Positions 1-5,207 of a DNA stretch of 7,147 bases are shown here, in pieces. Each line of letters begins with the position of its first letter. Within the stretch, counting starts at the first letter, position 1. The notes beneath the pieces are model-generated. The model saw nothing but the letters and a program-made list of their open reading frames with translations, made no database searches and was not told where the DNA came from. Position numbers and translations under genes: made by a program. The DNA comes from Clostridia bacterium (GTDB lineage: Bacteria; Bacillota; Clostridia; Oscillospirales; Butyricicoccaceae). Location: contig JAFYOK010000019.1 in the NCBI GenBank assembly GCA_017560175.1, forward strand, positions 1 to 7,147. Direction: 5' to 3'.

Positions 1-182
1 ACCGCTTCGAAGGTCAGTTCATTGCCTGCCGCATCGGTGATGGTGACAGCCTGGGCCTCGGCAGCCTGTTCGGTCTGCTGCTCGGGCTCGGCAGTTGTAT
101 CGGTCACGGTCTTGTCTGTGCCGCAGGCACCCAGTAAGAGGAGCAGCGACAGAGACAGGGCGGGGATGGTCAGTTTCTTCAT
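1..182 (-). CDS. Substrate-binding lipoprotein of a FecB/BtuF-type ABC transporter (N-terminal 60 codons only)
   Basis: This is the beginning of a leftward gene whose remainder lies outside the window. From the ATG whose first base is 182, the reading frame is open to the edge. It starts MKKLTIPALSLSLLLLLGAC: a short positive N-terminus, a Leu-rich hydrophobic core and a lipobox LGAC with the lipidated cysteine at residue 20. An acidic, Thr/Gln/Glu-rich linker follows (about 22-45), then VTITDAAGNELTF at 46-58, which matches how mature siderophore, heme and cobalamin binding proteins usually begin (VTDxxGxxV-like strand). A ribosome site AAAGGA lies at 191-196 on the minus strand, 8 nt before the ATG. 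The protein would sit on the outer face of the membrane and hand ligand to the permease and ATPase encoded at 1342-3089. The ligand cannot be read from this fragment. Class is fairly sure from signal, context and the first strand; substrate is not. Confidence 0.82.
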   Translation of the reverse strand, partial: MKKLTIPALSLSLLLLLGACGTDKTVTDTTAEPEQQTEQAAEAQAVTITDAAGNELTFEA

Positions 183-201
183 AGGTTCTTTCCTTTCTTT
201 T

Positions 202-220
202 TAAGGCTGCCAAAGCCTTA
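202..220 (-). other. Hairpin in the leader of the binding-protein gene
   Basis: TAAGGCT (202-208) and AGCCTTA (214-220) form a perfect 7-bp stem with a 5-nt loop. It ends 19 nt before the start codon of the leftward lipoprotein gene and just upstream of its ribosome site. No T-run follows on either strand, so it is not a terminator. It may affect translation or mRNA stability. Structure is seen; function is inference. Confidence 0.5.
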
Positions 221-230
221 TCCTATATAA

Positions 231-330
231 ATTGCGCCGCAGGCACCGCAACATTTGCCGCAGGCAAATATTTCACGCGCCCCAGGCGTATTTCACCCGC
301 AAAGCGGATTTCATTGCAGCTAACGGCTGC
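231..330. repeat. Array of short hairpins joined by TATTTCAC-like linkers
   Basis: About 100 bp holds a series of small inverted repeats. A GCC-GCA-GGC core lies near 235-244. ATTTGCC-GCA-GGCAAAT spans 253-269. ACGC/GCGT pair at 275-278 and 286-289. CCGC-AAA-GCGG spans 297-307. GCAGC/GCTGC pair at 316-320 and 326-330. The middle hairpins are separated by TATTTCAC at 269-276 and 289-296, and a related ATTTCAT at 308-314, so the unit is roughly 18-20 bp. The array lies within the predicted leader of the leftward lipoprotein gene. It resembles short intergenic hairpin repeats I recall from Clostridia, but I cannot verify the family here. The spacers are too short and the stems differ too much in sequence for a CRISPR. 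Confidence 0.6.
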
Positions 331-336
331 TCTCCT

Positions 337-365
337 ATCATATCACTTGACAACCTATTTGTAAA
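337..365 (-). promoter_or_regulatory. Promoter for the divergent binding-protein gene
   Basis: Read on the minus strand, TTTACA (plus coordinates 360-365) and TATGAT (337-342) are separated by exactly 17 bp. Each differs from the sigma-70/sigma-A consensus at one base. The predicted start near 330 would give a leader of about 150 nt containing the hairpin array. The promoter interleaves with the rightward promoter at 347-375. Confidence 0.62.
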
Positions 366-375
366 ATACTAATAT
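347..375 (+). promoter_or_regulatory. Promoter for the LysR-permease-ATPase operon
   Basis: A perfect -35 TTGACA (347-352) lies 17 bp before TAATAT (370-375), predicting a start near 382 and a leader of about 78 nt before the LysR start codon. It overlaps the minus-strand promoter at 337-365, so occupancy of one should influence the other. Confidence 0.7.
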
Positions 376-407
376 ATTTTGGAAAGTAATTATTTTTTTC
401 TAATACT
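367..407. promoter_or_regulatory. Possible LysR operator half-sites
   Basis: TACT (367-370), AGTA (385-388) and TACT (404-407) alternate in orientation at 18-19 bp spacing in an AT-rich stretch covering the -10 and start region of the regulator promoter. LysR proteins commonly bind loose T-N11-A dyads in such divergent regions and repress their own gene. The match is short and lies in AT-rich DNA, so this is a weak call. Confidence 0.3.
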
Positions 408-459
408 TCAGTCGGCCCCATCTCCCCTGCCCCGGCTGTACTGTATATAAGGAGAACCT

Positions 460-1338
460 ATGACCAACCGAAACCTGGAGATTTTTGTGGCGGTGGCCGA
501 ACACGGCAAGATGAGCGCTGCTGCCAAAGAACTTTTCATCACCCAATCCTCAGTCAGCCAGGCCATTGCCGAGATCGAACGTGAATATGGCGTCCGCCTG
601 TTCGACCGCCTTTCCCGCAGCCTGTATCTGACCGAAACCGGCAAGGATTTTCTCATCTACGCCAAGCGTGCCCTCAGCCTCCACCGTGAAATGGAGGACT
701 TCCTGCGCGACACTTCCCGTACGCGCCGCATCCGCATCGGTGCCACCGTCACGGTGGGTACCTGCCTCATCAGCCCCCTGGCTTCCCGTCTGCGCGCCAT
801 CGATCCCGATCTGCGCATCGAGATCACCGTTGCCAATACCCATGAGCTGGAGGACATGCTGCTCCACAGCCAACTGGATATCGGCCTTGTGGAAGGCCAC
901 ATCAGCCATCCCGACCTGCTGGTTGACCCGGCCATGGCGGATGATATGGTATTGATCTGCGGCAAGGGTCATCCTTTCTTCGGTAAGACCGACCTGCCCA
1001 TCGAGGCTCTGGCGCAGGAGAACCTGATCCTGCGCGAGCACGGCAGCGGTACCCGTGCCCAGTTTGAAGAAGCCATGGAAAGCCGCAGCCTGCCCATCAA
1101 TATCCTGTGGGAATGCTGCAATTCCGAAGCCATCCTCAGTGCTGTCCGTGAGGGTCATGGCGTCAGCGTCATTTCCCGCCGACTGGTGGAAGGTGCTGTC
1201 CGCGAGGGCCAGCTGTGGGCCTGCCCTCTGACCGGCGTTGATTTTTCCCGTACCTTCGACCTGGTCCGCCACAAGGACAAGCTGCTGACCGATGCCATGG
1301 CTTCCTTCATCGATCTGTGCAAGACCTTTGAGGCATAA
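460..1338 (+). CDS. LysR-family transcriptional regulator
   Basis: The 292-residue product has the usual length and layout of a LysR-type regulator. Residues 1-60 form the winged helix-turn-helix (LEIFVAVAEHGKMSAAAKEL, then the recognition region ITQSSVSQAIAEIEREYGVRLFDR and the wing LTETG). A linker helix covers about 61-88 and an inducer-binding domain 90-290. In the latter, LDIGLVEG (139-146) and LREHGSGTR (191-199) are typical core motifs. The REHGSGTR form reminds me of CysL/CbbR-like regulators, but that is only a resemblance. The start is well supported by AAGGAG at 449-454, five bases upstream. The gene lies between a divergent binding protein and the permease gene, which begins 3 nt after its stop, so it is very probably the local regulator of this importer. 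The inducer cannot be told. A LysR protein in front of a FecCD-class importer is less common than Fur- or DtxR-type control. Confidence 0.95.
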   Translation: MTNRNLEIFVAVAEHGKMSAAAKELFITQSSVSQAIAEIEREYGVRLFDRLSRSLYLTETGKDFLIYAKRALSLHREMEDFLRDTSRTRRIRIGATVTVGTCLISPLASRLRAIDPDLRIEITVANTHELEDMLLHSQLDIGLVEGHISHPDLLVDPAMADDMVLICGKGHPFFGKTDLPIEALAQENLILREHGSGTRAQFEEAMESRSLPINILWECCNSEAILSAVREGHGVSVISRRLVEGAVREGQLWACPLTGVDFSRTFDLVRHKDKLLTDAMASFIDLCKTFEA

Positions 1339-1341
1339 GAC

Positions 1342-2325
1342 ATGAAAAACCGTAAATATCTTCTCCCCGTTCTGCTGCCCCTGCTGCTGGCCGTCATGAC
1401 AGCTTCTCTCTGTCTGGGCAGCGCAGGCCTTTCTTTAAGGGAACTCTATGAAGGCCTCAGCGACCCCTCCAGCACAGCTTACCGCATCCTGCTCTATGCC
1501 CGTCTGCCCCGTATGCTGGGCGGCGTGCTGGCCGGTGCATCTCTGGCTGTATCGGGTGCCCTGCTGCAGAACGTCCTCAACAACTCGCTGGCCGGCCCCA
1601 ACATCATCGGTGTCAATGCCGGTGCCGGTCTGGGTACGCTGATCGTCATGGCAGTCGCCCCCTTTGCCGTCCACCTCATGCCCATGGCGGCTTTCGGCGG
1701 CGCTCTGCTGACCGCACTCTTCATCTATGCCGTTGCCTCGGTGACCGGTGCATCCCGTACCACGCTCATCCTTTCAGGCGTTGCCATCAGCAGCGTTCTG
1801 GGTGCGGCCTCTTCCTGCATCAAGACCTTTTTCCCCGAACTGGCCCTGTCCTATACCACCTTCTCCATCGGCTCCCTGGCCAATACCAGCCTGGAACAGG
1901 TGCGTTGGGCGGCCACCTATGCTCTGCCTGCCCTGGTGCTGGCCATCCTGCTCAGCCATGACATGAACATCCTAGCTCTGGGTGAAGAAACAGCCGCTTC
2001 GCTGGGTCTGCCTGTCCGCGCCTACCGTTTTGCTCTCATTGTACTGGCTGCGATACTGGCCGGTGCTGCCGTCAGTTACGGCGGCCTGATCGGCTTTGTC
2101 GGCCTGCTGGTGCCCCACATCGCCCGCATCCTCTTTGGCGGCGATAATCGGCTTGTCGTCCCTGCATCGGCGCTGCTGGGCGCCATCGCCCTGCTCATCT
2201 GCGACCTGATCGGACGCCTGATCTTCGCCCCCTTCGAGCTCCATGTCGGCATTGTTCTGTCGGTCGTAGGCGGCATCTACTTCATCTTCCTCATCCTCCA
2301 TCGGAAAGGAGGCCGCCTGTCGTGA
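1342..2325 (+). CDS. FecCD/BtuC-family ABC transporter permease
   Basis: A 327-residue, strongly hydrophobic protein of normal length for this family, which works as a homodimer with about ten membrane helices per subunit. Family signatures are visible: RLPRMLGGVLAGASLAVSGALLQ (54-76), a segment at 80-95 in the position of the usual NPLA-x-P-x-x-LG motif, GEETAASLGL (214-223) as the cytoplasmic coupling region facing the ATPase, GLIGFVGLLVPHIAR (248-262), DNR (268-270), and PFELHVGI (297-304). Two spots deviate from the usual consensus: NSLAGPNIIG replaces NPLAxPxxLG, and GGIYF (310-314) replaces GxPxF. The start at 1342 has GAGG at 1330-1333, 8 nt upstream, and the gene follows the regulator with only 3 nt between. 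Its stop overlaps the ATPase start (GTGA), implying translational coupling. It likely moves an iron chelate, heme, corrinoid or oxyanion; the substrate is unknown. Confidence 0.95.
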   Translation: MKNRKYLLPVLLPLLLAVMTASLCLGSAGLSLRELYEGLSDPSSTAYRILLYARLPRMLGGVLAGASLAVSGALLQNVLNNSLAGPNIIGVNAGAGLGTLIVMAVAPFAVHLMPMAAFGGALLTALFIYAVASVTGASRTTLILSGVAISSVLGAASSCIKTFFPELALSYTTFSIGSLANTSLEQVRWAATYALPALVLAILLSHDMNILALGEETAASLGLPVRAYRFALIVLAAILAGAAVSYGGLIGFVGLLVPHIARILFGGDNRLVVPASALLGAIALLICDLIGRLIFAPFELHVGIVLSVVGGIYFIFLILHRKGGRLS

Positions 2326-3089
2326 TCGAACTGCGTAAATTACAGACCGGCTTTGACGGCCGCACGGTATCGGAAGGCATCGATCTCCGCCTGGAGAAAG
2401 GCCGTCTGCTGACCCTCATCGGCCCCAACGGCTGCGGCAAGACCACATTGCTGCGTACCCTGGCCGGTGCACTGCCGCCCCGAAGCGGCGAGGTACTGTT
2501 GGATGGCAAGCCCATCGGCAGCTATAAGCGCAAGGCGCTGGCCCGCAAGGCTGCCTACCTGCCCCAGGTGCGTGAAGTTCCCGAAATCACCGCCGAAGCC
2601 CTGGTGGCCCATGGCCGCTTCCCTCATCTGGGTTTTTCCCGAAAACTGACGGCCAAGGATGAAGCCGCCATCGAAACAGCCATCGAACTGACCGGCATCG
2701 AATCCCTGCGCCATAAGAACCTCAAGACCCTGTCGGGCGGCGAGCGTCAGCGCGTCTATCTGGCCATGACCATCGCCCAGGAGACCGACCTGGTGCTGCT
2801 GGATGAACCCGGCACCTATCTGGACATCGGCAGCCGCTTTGCCGTCATGGAGATTGCGAAAAAGCTGTGTGATCGCGGCAGCGCTGTGATTATGACCCTC
2901 CACGATCTCTCCGATACCCTGGCTTTTTCCGACCGCATCTGTCTCATGGACCGCAGCGGCACCATCCGCGTCGACGGCAGCCCCCGGGAAGTCTACACCT
3001 CCGGCCTGCTGGATGAGATCTTTGGCGTACATACCGAAGAAGTCACCCTTTCGGGCGGACAGAAGCAGTATGTATTTTTAAAGAAATAA
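2322..3089 (+). CDS. ABC transporter ATPase (FecE/BtuD type)
   Basis: A complete 255-residue nucleotide-binding subunit that powers the permease encoded just upstream. Walker A is GPNGCGKTT (34-42), the Q-loop glutamine is Q82, the signature is LSGGERQ (137-143), Walker B is LVLLDEP (157-163) and the switch histidine is H194. All catalytic parts are present. The stretch after the Walker B glutamate reads GTYLDIG where this family usually has T-S/T-x-LDI, a mild variation. Translation starts at GTG 2322, overlapping the permease stop. The start is supported by a strong AAAGGAGG at 2305-2312, nine bases upstream, and by the N-terminal sequence MIELRKLQTGF, typical of family starts. The last 60 residues match the usual tail of importer ATPases (SPREVYTSGLLDEIFGV). 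It is the last gene of the operon. Confidence 0.96.
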   Translation: MIELRKLQTGFDGRTVSEGIDLRLEKGRLLTLIGPNGCGKTTLLRTLAGALPPRSGEVLLDGKPIGSYKRKALARKAAYLPQVREVPEITAEALVAHGRFPHLGFSRKLTAKDEAAIETAIELTGIESLRHKNLKTLSGGERQRVYLAMTIAQETDLVLLDEPGTYLDIGSRFAVMEIAKKLCDRGSAVIMTLHDLSDTLAFSDRICLMDRSGTIRVDGSPREVYTSGLLDEIFGVHTEEVTLSGGQKQYVFLKK

Positions 3090-3126
3090 TACCATCATCG
3101 TATCGACCGTTAGGTCGTATTTCATT

Positions 3127-3239
3127 TTGTCATCCCGAGCTTGTCGAGGGATCTCACACCGAACGAAAGGTCTTGACACAATTAGAAAACCTGTGCGTGA
3201 GATCCTTCGATTGCGCTTCGCTCCACTCAGGATGACAAT
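3127..3239. repeat. REP-like imperfect inverted repeat (about 113 bp)
   Basis: The outer arms TTGTCATCCCGAG (3128-3140) and CTCAGGATGACAA (3226-3238) pair at 12 of 13 positions. The inner arms GGATCTCAC (3149-3157) and GTGAGATCC (3197-3205) pair perfectly. The phrase GTCATCCTGAGCGAAG...GGATCT is a very widespread bacterial intergenic palindrome in my experience, and this copy carries both halves. Read as protein on the minus strand it yields the familiar spurious LSGAKRN...PRQARDDK peptide. It lies in the 3' region of the ABC operon, before its terminator, and may protect the transcript end. No transposase is nearby. Confidence 0.75.
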
Positions 3240-3265
3240 GTAATTGCGTGCAGATGATGTATAGT

Positions 3266-3310
3266 CCCTCATCTGTCGCTCTGCCGAGCGCCACCTTCCC
3301 CCAGGGGAAG
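3266..3310. repeat. Short double-hairpin intergenic element
   Basis: CGCTC (3277-3281) pairs with GAGCG (3286-3290). Immediately after, CTTCCCC (3295-3301) pairs with GGGGAAG (3304-3310). The second hairpin recurs almost identically at 6366-6382, suggesting a dispersed genomic element. Neither is followed by a T-run. Confidence 0.5.
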
Positions 3311-3334
3311 ACTGTATTCGTTCTGCTTTCTATG

Positions 3335-3362
3335 AAGCCGCTATGTTTATAGCGGCTTTTTT
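3335..3362 (+). terminator. Intrinsic terminator of the ABC importer operon
   Basis: AAGCCGCTAT (3335-3344) and ATAGCGGCTT (3349-3358) form a perfect 10-bp stem with a GTTT loop. The T-run 3357-3362 begins at the base of the stem. It lies 246 nt after the ATPase stop, so the transcript would include the REP-like element and small hairpins. Confidence 0.88.
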
Positions 3363-3407
3363 CTATCCATAAGACTTTTCTAATAGATCTCTCAGTTTAT
3401 TTAATAA

Positions 3408-3436
3408 TTTTCAAATCCTGCCAATCGTGGTAATAT
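3408..3436 (+). promoter_or_regulatory. Promoter of the flavoprotein-reductase unit
   Basis: TTTTCA (3408-3413), a 17-bp spacer and TAATAT (3431-3436) preceded by TGG (3428-3430) give an extended -10 promoter that can tolerate a weak -35. The predicted start is near 3443, about 47 nt before the ATG. It lies just downstream of the terminator at 3335-3362, so the following genes have their own transcription. Confidence 0.55.
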
Positions 3437-3462
3437 TAAAGTAACTATGAAAATCCTGCAAA
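3413..3462. repeat. Pair of AAATCCTGC direct repeats around the promoter
   Basis: AAATCCTGCCAA at 3413-3424 recurs as AAATCCTGCAAA at 3451-3462, 11 of 12 bases, 38 bp apart. One copy lies in the -35/-10 spacer and the other just after the predicted start. This placement would suit a repressor, but two short copies may also be chance. Confidence 0.35.
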
Positions 3463-3489
3463 ATCCAACATAGAAAGGATCTGTCTATT

Positions 3490-5118
3490 ATGAAGATCGT
3501 CATCGTCGGCGGCGTTGCTGCCGGTACCAAGACAGCTGCCAAGCTGCGTCGTGAAGATCCCGGTGCCGAGGTCATCATCCTGACCAAGTCCAAGGATATC
3601 TCCTACGCCGGCTGCGGCCTGCCCTACTATGTCAGCGAGGTCATTCCCGAGCGCAAGCAGCTCTTCGTCAACACCCCCGAGAGCTTTGAGGCGCTGACCG
3701 GCGCTAAGGTCTACAACAACACCGAAGTCACCGCCCTTGATCGTGCGGCCAAGACCGTTACTGCTGTCTGCGACGGCGTTGAGACCGTCCACAGCTACGA
3801 CAAGCTGGTTATCGCTGTCGGTGCTTCCCCCATCCGTCCCAATGTTCCCGGCATCGACCTGGAGAACGTCTTCTACATGGGCTCTCCCGAAGATGCCGAT
3901 GCCCTCAAGGCAGCGGTCGACGGCGGTTCCATCAAGCGCGCCATCGTTGTCGGCGGCGGCCTGATCGGTCTGGAAGTTGCCGAAAACCTGGCTGCACGCG
4001 ATGTTAAGGTTTCCCTCATCGATATCGCACCTCAGGTTCTGCCCAATCTGCTGGACGCCGAAATGGCCGGTTATGTTGAAAACTGCCTGGCCGAAGAAGG
4101 CGTTATGCCCTTCACAGGCGTTGGCCTGGAAGCTATCCTGGGCGAGACCAAGGTCGAGAAGGTACAGACCAGCAAGCGCGCCATGAAGGCTGATGCCTGC
4201 GTCCTGGCGCTGGGCTTCCGTCCCAACACAGGTTTCCTCGCCGAAAGCGGCCTGGAAATGGTCAAGGGCACTCTGGTCGTCGACGGCCACATGCGCACCA
4301 ATGACCCCGATATCTATGCCTGCGGTGACTGTGCCATCGTCACACACCGTCTGACCGGCGAGCGCCGCTGGTCGGCCATGGGCTCCACTGCCAACATCTG
4401 CGGCCGCGTTGCCGCCAGAAGTCTTGCCGGCCGTGAGATCCTGCCCCATCCCGGTGTCCTCAGCACAGGCGTTGCCAAGCTGCCCGGCATCAATATGGGC
4501 CGCACAGGTCTGACCGAGAAGGAAGCGCTGGCTCTGGGTATGGATGTTGAGACTGTCGTTGCCATTTCCGACGACAAGGCCCACTATTATCCCGGCTCCA
4601 ACCCCTTCATCATCAAGCTGATCGCCGACAAGGCATCCCACAAACTGCTGGGCCTGCAGGTCCTGGGCAAGGGTGCCGTTGACAAGATCACCGATATCGG
4701 TGTTGTCGCTCTGTCCATGGGCGCAACTCTGGAAGACCTCCAGTACTGCGACTTCGCTTATGCACCTCCCTTCTCCACCGCCATCCATCCCTTCGAGACA
4801 GCTATCAATGTTCTGCTCAACAAGCTGGACGGCACCTACGAGACCATGACACCTGCACAGTTTGCCGCAGGTGAAGCCGAGGGCTATAAGATCGTCGATA
4901 CATCCATCCAGCCTTCCCTGCCCAACGCACCCTATGTCCAGCTGACAGAGGTCAATGGCGAGATCGCAGGCTACGGCAAGGATGAAAAGCTGCTGCTGGT
5001 CTGCAATAAGGGCAAGCGCGCTTATCTGCTGCAGAACCGCATGAAGTTCTACGGCTACACCAACACCAAGGTTCTGGAAGGCGGCACAACATTCACCGCT
5101 TCCCTCCTGGAAGAATAA
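3490..5118 (+). CDS. CoA-disulfide/persulfide reductase-like flavoprotein with C-terminal rhodanese domain
   Basis: A 542-residue pyridine-nucleotide-disulfide oxidoreductase of the NADH oxidase/CoA-disulfide reductase group. The FAD motif is GGVAAG (7-12). SYAGCGLPYY (38-47) holds the single redox cysteine C42, as in CoA-disulfide reductase. The NAD(P) motif is GGGLIG (155-160), the second FAD motif ACGDCA (277-282), and the dimer domain has YAPPFS (424-429). From about 450 a rhodanese-like domain follows, with the loop CNKGKR (C505-R510) carrying the acceptor cysteine. This architecture and length match CoADR-RHD proteins and NADH-dependent persulfide reductase (Npsr), which reduce CoA or glutathione persulfides and polysulfide in the cytoplasm and release sulfide. 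The start has AAAGGA at 3474-3479, about 10 nt upstream. The next gene encodes a siroheme-type reductase, which supports a sulfur role. Activity as a plain NADH oxidase or CoA-disulfide reductase is possible, but the intact rhodanese loop argues for persulfide chemistry. Confidence 0.92.
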   Translation: MKIVIVGGVAAGTKTAAKLRREDPGAEVIILTKSKDISYAGCGLPYYVSEVIPERKQLFVNTPESFEALTGAKVYNNTEVTALDRAAKTVTAVCDGVETVHSYDKLVIAVGASPIRPNVPGIDLENVFYMGSPEDADALKAAVDGGSIKRAIVVGGGLIGLEVAENLAARDVKVSLIDIAPQVLPNLLDAEMAGYVENCLAEEGVMPFTGVGLEAILGETKVEKVQTSKRAMKADACVLALGFRPNTGFLAESGLEMVKGTLVVDGHMRTNDPDIYACGDCAIVTHRLTGERRWSAMGSTANICGRVAARSLAGREILPHPGVLSTGVAKLPGINMGRTGLTEKEALALGMDVETVVAISDDKAHYYPGSNPFIIKLIADKASHKLLGLQVLGKGAVDKITDIGVVALSMGATLEDLQYCDFAYAPPFSTAIHPFETAINVLLNKLDGTYETMTPAQFAAGEAEGYKIVDTSIQPSLPNAPYVQLTEVNGEIAGYGKDEKLLLVCNKGKRAYLLQNRMKFYGYTNTKVLEGGTTFTASLLEE

Positions 5119-5131
5119 ATCAAAATGCCAT

Positions 5132-5151
5132 AGGGGGCAGCAATGTCCCCT
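5132..5151 (+). other. Intercistronic hairpin with GCAA tetraloop
   Basis: AGGGGGCA (5132-5139) and TGTCCCCT (5144-5151) form an 8-bp stem (one G-U) closed by the GNRA-type loop GCAA. It is not followed by a T-run, so it is probably not a full terminator. It lies 13 nt after the flavoprotein stop and may stabilise or process the mRNA between the two genes, allowing different levels of the two products. Confidence 0.5.
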
Positions 5152-5207
5152 CTCATTAAAATAAACGCCCCATTGCGCGGGTCAGAAAGAAAAAGGAGAA
5201 AAAAATT

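Noticed and set aside
19..213. Minus-strand 64-codon frame starting at 213
   Set aside because: It is out of frame with the lipoprotein start at 182, which has a signal peptide, lipobox and ribosome site. The 213 frame has none of these.
231..330. CRISPR-like array
   Set aside because: Units are only about 20 bp, the repeated part is an 8-bp linker, and the variable parts are themselves palindromes. There is no 24-37 bp repeat, no spacers and no cas gene.
550..1272. A 240-codon minus-strand frame opposite the LysR gene
   Set aside because: The LysR frame has a clear helix-turn-helix, family length and ribosome site. The opposite frame shows no domain.
2340..3032. A 230-codon minus-strand frame opposite the ATPase gene
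   Set aside because: All ATPase motifs are on the plus strand, and the antisense frame is compositionally odd.
3173..3178. TTGACA inside the REP-like element
   Set aside because: The sequence 17 bp downstream (CGTGAG) is not a -10, and no gene starts nearby.
3078..3272. Small minus-strand frame encoding LSGAKRN...PRQARDDK
   Set aside because: This is the well-known false peptide made by translating the GTCATCC/GGATCTC palindrome. It has no ribosome site and lies in a repeat.
3445..4788. A 447-codon open frame on the minus strand opposite the flavoprotein gene
   Set aside because: It is a shadow of a GC-rich gene. The plus strand has full family motifs (FAD, NAD, rhodanese) and a ribosome site, while the reverse translation is low-complexity and Asp/Gly/Ala-rich without recognisable domains.
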